A stretch of DNA of 11,627 bases from an uncultured Gammaproteobacteria bacterium (GTDB lineage: Bacteria > Pseudomonadota > Gammaproteobacteria > Pseudomonadales > Azotimanducaceae_A): positions 1 through 11,627 of the forward strand of contig CAJWGQ010000085.1 in assembly GCA_913041025.1 (NCBI GenBank). The letters are read 5' to 3'. Both the position numbers and the translations under genes were made by a program. The notes beneath the pieces were generated by a model that made no database searches, was not told where the DNA came from, and saw only the letters and a list, made by a program, of their open reading frames with translations. Below are positions 6,594 through 11,627 of the stretch, piece by piece; position 1 is the first letter of the stretch, and each line of letters opens with the position of its first letter.

Positions 6594-7376
6594 ATGAGAA
6601 TAGTGAGCTGGAATGTCAATGGATTAAGAGCTTGTGCCAAAAAAGGATTTTTGGAGTTTCTAGAGCGATCTAAGGCAGACGTCGTCGCGCTCCAGGAAAC
6701 CCGAGCTTTTCCTGATCAGTTGGAAGAAAAGGTAGCTAATCCAAAAGGCTGGTTTACTTTTTTCTCGCCAGCGGAGAGGCCTGGCTATAGTGGTGTCGCA
6801 ATCTACTCTAGAAAGGAACCCTCCCGAGTAGAGACAAGCTTAGGCGTTCCTGAGTTTGATAGTGAAGGAAGATATATTTGTGTCAGCTTTGGCAGATTAA
6901 CCATAGCTAGTATTTATTTTCCAAATGGCAGCGGGAAAGAACGGGATAATAGTCGAGTACCTTACAAACTTGATTTTTACAAACACATTTTTTCTATCAT
7001 CGAGGACAAACGTAAAACAGGTCCAGTGTATGTCGCCGGTGATTACAATACTGCTCATCACGAAATCGACTTAGCAAGGCCAAAGACCAACAAAAAATCG
7101 AGCGGTTTTTTGCTGGAGGAGCGTGAGGAGTTGTCGCGTTGGGAAGAAGCGGGATGGGTGGACACTTTTAGAAAAAGTCACGCAGCCGAGGAAGGACACT
7201 ACAGTTGGTGGCGCCAGTTTGGAGGCGCAAGAGAGAGTAATGTAGGTTGGCGTATAGATTATGTATTTGCGTCTCCTGGCGGATCAAAGTTGGTTAAGAA
7301 GGCGTTCATTTGGCCAGAAGAGATGGGCTCTGATCATTGTCCGGTGGGCGTAGATCTTATCCGTCGAACGGGATAA
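6594..7376 (+). CDS. xthA: Exodeoxyribonuclease III (ExoIII/AP endonuclease)
   Basis: This DNA-repair enzyme cleaves apurinic/apyrimidinic sites and removes nucleotides from 3' ends, using a divalent metal, in the cytoplasm. All motifs of the exonuclease-endonuclease-phosphatase fold are present. Numbered from the ATG at 6594, they are MRIVSWNVNGLRA (N7 metal site), LQETRA (E35), GYSGVAIYSRK (64-73), YFPNGS (108-113), GDYNTAHHEIDLARP with D150 and N152, WRIDYVFAS (219-227), and GSDHCPVGVDL with D247 and H248. The length of 260 is typical. An in-frame ATG at 6534 would add 20 residues and overlap the peptidase gene. The family almost always starts right at M-[KR]-I-V-S-W-N, so 6594 is the better start. 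It is close behind the metallopeptidase and may be co-transcribed, but the functions are unrelated. Confidence 0.95.
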   Translation: MRIVSWNVNGLRACAKKGFLEFLERSKADVVALQETRAFPDQLEEKVANPKGWFTFFSPAERPGYSGVAIYSRKEPSRVETSLGVPEFDSEGRYICVSFGRLTIASIYFPNGSGKERDNSRVPYKLDFYKHIFSIIEDKRKTGPVYVAGDYNTAHHEIDLARPKTNKKSSGFLLEEREELSRWEEAGWVDTFRKSHAAEEGHYSWWRQFGGARESNVGWRIDYVFASPGGSKLVKKAFIWPEEMGSDHCPVGVDLIRRTG

Positions 7377-7444
7377 GGTGAAAATCCTGTTTTGAGATTG
7401 CTCATTGGCCAGATGTTGGAATAGAAATTACTGAAGGAGAAATC

Positions 7445-8851
7445 ATGGCAGAAGTAATGCCCGAACATCCCATGCTTGCAGGGGGTTATGCGCCCATTCA
7501 AATGGAGTGCGATGTCGCTGATTTAGTTGTTGAAGGTGAAATACCTTTATCGTTGAACGGTATATTTTTTCGTAACGGACCAAATCCTCAGTATGCGCCG
7601 AAGGGCAATTATCACTGGTTTGCCGGCGACGGAATGATCCACGCGTTTCGAATTGAAAACGGCCGCGTGTCTTATAAAAATCGTTGGGTAAGAACAGTCA
7701 AGTGGAATAAGGAAAGAGAGGCAGGTAGGTCGCTGTTTGGTGCCATGAATCCTTTTGACAATGACGAAAGCGTTCAAGGAATTGAGACAGACGGATTGGC
7801 AAACACTAATATTATCTGGCACGGGAATAAGTTGTTAGCGCTTGAAGAAGGGCATGCGCCGTTTGAACTGGATCCCTACACGCTCGAGTCGATGGGTCCT
7901 TGTACCTTTTCTGACCAGTTGAAGGGACCCATGACAGCACACCCTAAAATAGATCCCGAGACAGGCGAAATGCTGTTCTTTGGTTACAATGTGGATGGCG
8001 CCCTCTCAGAAAAAATGAGTTTTCATGTTGTAGATAAAGATGGGCGACTAACCCGTTCGGAATTTTTTGAAGCGCCTTTCCCTGCCATGGTCCACGATTT
8101 TATTACTACCCGCGATCACGTAATTTTCCCGATCATGCCGTTAACAGGTTCAATCGATCGCGCGATGAAGGGTTTGCCTGTTTATGCTTGGGAACCGGAC
8201 AAGGGTTCTCATGTGGGCATCATGCCCAGATCTGGTTCCGTGGATGATTTGAGATGGTTTAGTAGTGATGCTGCTTTTGTTTTTCACCCAATGAACGCTT
8301 ATGCGAAGGAAAACGTGATTACCTGCGATGTCTGTCAGTTTGGCCAGGCGCCGATGTTTCCATTTGCTGATGGCAGGCCAGGGGACCCTGCTAAATCATT
8401 TGCTCAACTGACTCGTTGGACTTTGGATCTTGGGAGCGAGGCAGAGACCTATGGAGTACAGTTACTTGATGAACGCAAGTGTGAGTTTCCCCGGTTGGAT
8501 GAACGCTTTGCCGGCTTGCAATATCGATTTGGCTACATGGCGTGTGATTCGAGACCTAAAGAAAAGGCCGGTTTATTTAATGCGATCGCTCGTGTCGATC
8601 ATTTGACAGGAAAAACGACAATGCATGAGTTGCCTATTGGGTGTGCGACTAATGAACCGATATTCGTTCCTACGAATAGTGACTCTAAAGAGGGGGAAGG
8701 TGTGCTTTTGGCAAATGTTTTTGATGCGAATCGTAATTCGAGTCACTTGCTTGTTTTAGATGCTGAGAATGTGGATTCGGAACCTCTCGCAGTCGCGTAC
8801 TTGGATCATCGGGTACCATTTGGATTTCACGGTAACTGGATGCCACTCTGA
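7445..8851 (+). CDS. Carotenoid oxygenase family protein (RPE65/lignostilbene dioxygenase type)
   Basis: This is a non-heme iron(II) dioxygenase of the seven-bladed propeller family that splits a C=C bond of carotenoids, apocarotenoids or stilbenes with O2. The four iron-binding histidines are visible: H166 in TAHPKID, H217 in MVHDF, H281 in VFHPMNAY and H462 in the C-terminal FHGNW. The second-shell acidic residues also appear present: E135 in LALEEG, E347 in CEFPR and E404 in TNEPIF. Other signatures are NGIFFRNGPNP (38-48) and HWFAGDGMIHAFR (57-69). There is no signal peptide, and length 468 is normal. A strong AAGGAGA (7434-7440) precedes the ATG. No crtB/crtI-type carotenoid genes are nearby, so a plant- or algae-derived stilbene, phenylpropanoid or apocarotenoid is as likely a substrate as an endogenous carotenoid. 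It converges on the EthD gene with only 15 bases between stops. Confidence 0.93.
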   Translation: MAEVMPEHPMLAGGYAPIQMECDVADLVVEGEIPLSLNGIFFRNGPNPQYAPKGNYHWFAGDGMIHAFRIENGRVSYKNRWVRTVKWNKEREAGRSLFGAMNPFDNDESVQGIETDGLANTNIIWHGNKLLALEEGHAPFELDPYTLESMGPCTFSDQLKGPMTAHPKIDPETGEMLFFGYNVDGALSEKMSFHVVDKDGRLTRSEFFEAPFPAMVHDFITTRDHVIFPIMPLTGSIDRAMKGLPVYAWEPDKGSHVGIMPRSGSVDDLRWFSSDAAFVFHPMNAYAKENVITCDVCQFGQAPMFPFADGRPGDPAKSFAQLTRWTLDLGSEAETYGVQLLDERKCEFPRLDERFAGLQYRFGYMACDSRPKEKAGLFNAIARVDHLTGKTTMHELPIGCATNEPIFVPTNSDSKEGEGVLLANVFDANRNSSHLLVLDAENVDSEPLAVAYLDHRVPFGFHGNWMPL

Positions 8852-8866
8852 TTGGGGTTTTGTCGG

Positions 8867-9598
8867 CTAGGGAATTCCGATCATCTTTGTTGTTGAAACA
8901 AGTACGGACATTTTCTCTGCGTCAATCCACTTTTCCATACCGTCGGGTTCTAAGCTTTTGTTGAAATCCAAGAACTGATCGGGTCTCGAGAAATAGAGCT
9001 CTGCCATGCCGACGTATTTTGATGTCTTTGGTTGAGTACTGTGCCCAATGACGTATCGAAAACCTCCAGTTTTTTCTAAAACGGATTTCGCATTAGCGGC
9101 ATGAGCGCCTAGCCAGTGCTGGAACAACCGATCGTAATCGATACCCTTTTTGGCACTTACTAAAAAGGTTGCCTTGAAAAACTCGGAGCTAGTAGTAGGA
9201 AAAGCGTCGTTCAGGGTGAGTTCTCTAAACGCGTGATTGCCATCAATTACGAGGTATTCCTGTGTTGCCCAAGGCGAATAAGGCTCTGCTACTTCCTGGA
9301 AAGTATCAACGGGGTAAGTTCCGTGAGGTTCATCAGGGGTTGGCAGCTCTTTGTTCCACCATAATTGCGCCATTCCGTCCCAGTTTTCTCCGATTTGCTG
9401 GTCTACCTCTTCAAAGACCGTGGCCAAATATTTGTGGGCGTGCTCTTTCCCTTTTTTCTTTTGATCGGCTTGGCCCTTGATCACGGCTGGCATGTGGTTA
9501 GCGAACCAGTGAACGAGAAGCTCCTCGCGAGAAACGTTTTGTCTTCTTCTGATTAGGTAGTTCATTCTTATTAGTGGGTTTTTGTTCGAAGTCGTCAT
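8867..9598 (-). CDS. Tandem EthD-domain (dimeric alpha-beta barrel) protein
   Basis: Two ferredoxin-like EthD modules appear in one chain. The first covers about residues 10-120 (IRMNYLIRRRQNVSREELLVHWFANHMPAVI, with DGMAQLWW later) and the second about 141-238 (KATFLVSAKKGIDYDRLFQHWLGAHAANAK, later YVGMAELYFSRPDQF). Each repeats the family pattern of a beta strand, then a helix bearing a W-x-x-x-H core (HWFANH and HWLGAH), then a (G)MAEL/GMAQL strand. EthD was first described as a protein needed for bacterial ethyl tert-butyl ether degradation, and relatives act in ring or polyketide chemistry, but most have no assigned reaction. The duplication means one polypeptide could form the barrel that usually needs a dimer. 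The ATG is preceded by GAGGA. The inverted repeat at 9683-9715 lies upstream and may control it. Confidence 0.82.
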   Translation of the reverse strand: MTTSNKNPLIRMNYLIRRRQNVSREELLVHWFANHMPAVIKGQADQKKKGKEHAHKYLATVFEEVDQQIGENWDGMAQLWWNKELPTPDEPHGTYPVDTFQEVAEPYSPWATQEYLVIDGNHAFRELTLNDAFPTTSSEFFKATFLVSAKKGIDYDRLFQHWLGAHAANAKSVLEKTGGFRYVIGHSTQPKTSKYVGMAELYFSRPDQFLDFNKSLEPDGMEKWIDAEKMSVLVSTTKMIGIP

Positions 9599-9657
9599 TC
9601 GTCCTCTTATCCGGTGCAGTTCTCTAAGTCACATAAATAATCTGAAGTGGGTATAGA

Positions 9658-9715
9658 AAAATGGTTTATAGTTTTGTGAATATTCAAAGAGAACGAACGA
9701 TTCGTTCTCTTTGAA
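9658..9715 (-). promoter_or_regulatory. Perfect 15-bp inverted repeat plus TATAAA box upstream of the EthD gene
   Basis: Bases 9683-9697 and 9701-9715 are exact reverse complements (arms TTCAAAGAGAACGAA and TTCGTTCTCTTTGAA) separated by three bases. On the minus strand a TATAAA box (9665-9670) lies 12 bases beyond the repeat, and at the usual 16-18 base spacing its -35 region would fall inside the right-hand reading of the repeat. That arrangement fits a repressor operator, and the core GAACGAA-CGA-TTCGTTC resembles TetR-type operators, although no regulator gene is in the window. Alternatively it is a hairpin at the 3' end of the methyltransferase transcript, whose stop is only 8 bases away; no T-tract follows on either strand, which weakens an intrinsic-terminator reading. 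The repeat is certain; the promoter and the function are inference. Confidence 0.45.
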
Positions 9716-9723
9716 AGCAATGA

Positions 9724-10611
9724 CTAGGCCGGCTTTTTGAATTTGAGAGTCATACGGTTAGATTCACCGATCGATTCCAAGGAGTTTTTCAACTCGTCGT
9801 TATCTTTACTGGTGGCTAGACTAGGAGGAAGTCTCCATACAATATCGTCAGCGGTTGGTTGATCCTTGGGGTTTTGATTGATGTCTGACTCTCCGACCAG
9901 TTCAAATCCTGCCCCCTTCATCAGATCAATAACGAATGATTTTTTGAGATAACCCTTGGAACCGTCTGCCCACTCATCTGGCATCTCATCTCTGGCTTGG
10001 TGTTGAACTATACCTACGATACCGCCCGGCTTGAGTATATCGAAGGTGTTTTGGATGGCTGAGCTTAAGAATCCACCTTGCGATTCGAATCTAGCAAGGT
10101 TGTGTACCGCTCTGATTAACAGCACAGCATCTGCGGTCTCTCTCATAGGCTCAGGCATATCGCCAAACATGAAACCTTCCGCTCTTGCGCCTCCTGAGAT
10201 TTGGCTTTTTTCGTTAATTTCCGACGGCCAGGTTTGAGGCCACTTTTTCATGTTATCCAAACGCTCGCCTTTGTAGCCAAAAAAGGACCACATTCCCATA
10301 GCGTAGTTGGCGCCAACCACTTTCCCTTCCGATCCGAGGAAAGGAACCAATAACTTCGTGTACCAGCCTCCCCCAGGGAGGGCCTCAACTACTGTCATGC
10401 CAGGTTCGATCCCAAAGAATTCTAGGGTTTCTTTCGGGTTTCGAAATTCATAACGCTTTTTCATTGCATCGGTTTGAGAATCTAAAATCGCCTCCAACTT
10501 TGCACTGGCAGAGACGCCAGCTTGCCCACTGGGCGCGGTGTTGACTGACGAACCGCTATCACCGCATGAGGCAAGAGCAAATAAACAAAATATTAGGATA
10601 GATTTTTTCAT
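9724..10611 (-). CDS. Lipoprotein with class I SAM-dependent methyltransferase fold (COG4798-like)
   Basis: The N-terminus MKKSILIFCLFALASCG is a lipoprotein signal peptide with lipobox LASC (acyl cysteine C16). The +2 residue is Gly rather than Asp, which points to the outer membrane rather than inner-membrane retention. A low-complexity Ser/Gly/Ala linker follows to about residue 37. The methyltransferase-like region has motif I at about 70-86 (PGMTVVEALPGGGWYTK), an acidic-hydrophobic strand DAVLLIRAVHNL (161-172), and the post-motif DILKPGGIVGIVQH (191-204). These match predicted methyltransferases of the COG4798 type, which often carry export signals. Since S-adenosylmethionine is not known to be available in the periplasm, the protein may use the fold for something else. 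The gene begins after AGGAAG (about 8 bases before ATG), 81 bases downstream of the crotonase stop. Confidence 0.82.
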   Translation of the reverse strand: MKKSILIFCLFALASCGDSGSSVNTAPSGQAGVSASAKLEAILDSQTDAMKKRYEFRNPKETLEFFGIEPGMTVVEALPGGGWYTKLLVPFLGSEGKVVGANYAMGMWSFFGYKGERLDNMKKWPQTWPSEINEKSQISGGARAEGFMFGDMPEPMRETADAVLLIRAVHNLARFESQGGFLSSAIQNTFDILKPGGIVGIVQHQARDEMPDEWADGSKGYLKKSFVIDLMKGAGFELVGESDINQNPKDQPTADDIVWRLPPSLATSKDNDELKNSLESIGESNRMTLKFKKPA

Positions 10612-10692
10612 ATTCCACTTCCTATTAGATGTAGCAAATTGTAACTTTTGATGCTGTCACGTATCAGAGAAAATTGAAATACCGCTTTCTGT

Positions 10693-11487
10693 TTAATTGA
10701 AACCTTTCCATTGGGGCTTTCTTTTTTGAGAGAAGGCTAGAGGACCCTCAATCGCGTCGTCGCTATTGGCTCGAGCAGTTTCGTACTCGTAGGAGTTGGA
10801 ATATGCTTGCGATAGTGTCGTATCAAGCCCTCGCATCGCGGCTTGTTTTGTCGCCCTGACTGCCATTGGCGAGCAAAGCAAGATATCTCTAACCCATTCT
10901 TCAACCGTCTCATCGAGTTTTTCCGCTGAAACTACCTCATTAACGAGACCTAGCTCAAAGGCTCTTGTGGCGGACATGTGTCGTCCTGTTAAAAGGTACC
11001 CCATTGCCGGCTTTAAGCCCATTTGCCGGGGCAAGCGGTGTACTCCAACGCCTCCAGCTATTAAGCCGCGTCTGGGTTCCGGTAGCCCAAATTCTGAGTT
11101 TTCAGAAGCAATGATAATGTCGCAGGCCAGCGCTAACTCCAGGCCACCACCGAGAGCAAAACCGTTAACTTTAGCGATGACTGGCTTTGGAAATTCCCAT
11201 CGTTGATTCAGAGGAAGGGTACTTTCTTGCAGTCTAGCCCATTCGGTAACTTCCTCATTTGATGCACTAGCTAGAAGTGCCCTGTGCTTGAGGTCCATTC
11301 CCGCACAAAAAGCCTTGTCTCCTTCGCCGCTAATGACCGCGAGCCAAATATCTTTATTCTTTTCTACTTCGTCGAAGTGCTGAGATAACGCATACCTTAA
11401 TTCTGGATTTAATGCGTTCATGGATTCAGGTCGATTAAGCTTGATGTAAGCGACATGTTCTTTTATTTCAAAAATCGTCGTGCTCAT
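10693..11487 (-). CDS. Enoyl-CoA hydratase/isomerase (crotonase) family protein
   Basis: This cytoplasmic crotonase-fold enzyme acts on an acyl-CoA thioester, most simply adding water to a 2-enoyl-CoA. The oxyanion-hole segments are FCAGMDL (A62 amide) and GFALGGGLELALACD (G114 amide). Both acidic residues used by true hydratases are present, E117 in GGGLELA and E137 in GLPEPRRGL. That supports hydratase chemistry over the many crotonase homologues that lack one of them. The C-terminal part, SPMAVRATKQAA (206-217), is also typical. Length 264 is normal. An AAGGTGG element precedes the ATG. It is flanked upstream by a probable GST gene on the same strand and may be co-transcribed with it and with the lipoprotein gene. 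Acyl chain preference cannot be predicted. Confidence 0.92.
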   Translation of the reverse strand: MSTTIFEIKEHVAYIKLNRPESMNALNPELRYALSQHFDEVEKNKDIWLAVISGEGDKAFCAGMDLKHRALLASASNEEVTEWARLQESTLPLNQRWEFPKPVIAKVNGFALGGGLELALACDIIIASENSEFGLPEPRRGLIAGGVGVHRLPRQMGLKPAMGYLLTGRHMSATRAFELGLVNEVVSAEKLDETVEEWVRDILLCSPMAVRATKQAAMRGLDTTLSQAYSNSYEYETARANSDDAIEGPLAFSQKRKPQWKGFN

Positions 11488-11530
11488 GAGGCCACCTTCT
11501 GTTAAATCTATTTGTCAGTTCGATCTTGGT

Positions 11531-11627
11531 CTAGGCTTTCTGAGCTACTTGATAACCGTCTCTCTCAGACAACCTCTCCCAATAAGGTAGTATTTTTTTG
11601 GGAAGCGGTTTACCTAAAAGACGGTCC
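11531..11627 (-). CDS. Probable glutathione S-transferase, C-terminal tail (5' part beyond window)
   Basis: On the minus strand a frame open from the right edge (first full codon at 11626) runs 31 residues to a TAG at 11531-11533. It begins DRLLGKPLPKKI, continues to LPYWERLSERDGYQVA and ends QKA. The pattern P-x-x-x-x-Y-W-x-R-L-x-x-R-x-x-[YF]-x-x-A is typical of the last helix of bacterial glutathione S-transferases. The rest of the gene, including the glutathione-binding thioredoxin domain, lies outside the window, so the assignment rests on a short tail. The stop is 43 bases before the crotonase start, consistent with one leftward transcript. Confidence 0.6.
   Translation of the reverse strand, partial: DRLLGKPLPKKILPYWERLSERDGYQVAQKA

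Noticed and set aside
7369..7390. GGAT/ATCC hairpin after xthA.
   Set aside because: Four-pair stem with a nine-base loop and no real T-tract.
10796..11206. Plus-strand 136-codon frame inside the crotonase gene.
   Set aside because: It is antisense to strongly conserved crotonase motifs and its translation resembles no protein family.

Overview
The window looks like a chromosomal stretch of a heterotrophic Proteobacterium, probably a gammaproteobacterium. This placement is low-confidence: it rests on moderate GC by eye and on gene content (Tat-exported molybdenum hydroxylase, FdnI-type cytochrome b, EthD proteins, crotonase, GST, carotenoid oxygenase), with no rRNA or marker gene present. 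No mobile element, tRNA, rRNA or CRISPR array was seen. Coding density is high and no gene-free gap exceeds about 160 bases.

Region 1 (1-391, + strand) is the C-terminal half of an HpcH/HpaI-type aldolase cut by the left edge. Region 2 (547-5794, + strand) is the centrepiece, a tightly packed six-gene operon. Its genes are a Tat-signal, lipobox-bearing [2Fe-2S] subunit; a xanthine-oxidase-family molybdopterin subunit; an FAD subunit with a cysteine-rich [4Fe-4S]-type insertion; a 50-residue single-helix membrane protein that is easy to miss; a four-helix b-type cytochrome like the gamma subunit of formate dehydrogenase-N; and an unrecognised all-helical 133-residue protein starting with TTG. 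The three catalytic subunits resemble E. coli PaoABC, in a different gene order. The added lipid anchor, small helix and cytochrome b suggest a membrane-bound periplasmic molybdenum hydroxylase that passes electrons to the quinone pool. Its substrate cannot be read from the sequence.

Region 3 (5875-8851, + strand) holds a membrane zinc metallopeptidase (YugP/DUF2265 type), exodeoxyribonuclease III (xthA), and a carotenoid-cleavage-type non-heme iron dioxygenase with all four histidine ligands.

Region 4 (8867-11627, - strand) runs leftward: the C-terminal tail of a probable glutathione S-transferase cut by the right edge, a crotonase-fold enoyl-CoA hydratase/isomerase, a lipoprotein with a methyltransferase fold, and a tandem EthD-domain protein. 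A perfect 15-bp inverted repeat lies between the last two genes, just upstream of a TATAAA box on the minus strand, and may be an operator or a transcript-end hairpin. The mixture of oxidoreductase, ring- or chain-cleavage, CoA and GST functions suggests a catabolic neighbourhood, but no single pathway can be assembled from it.
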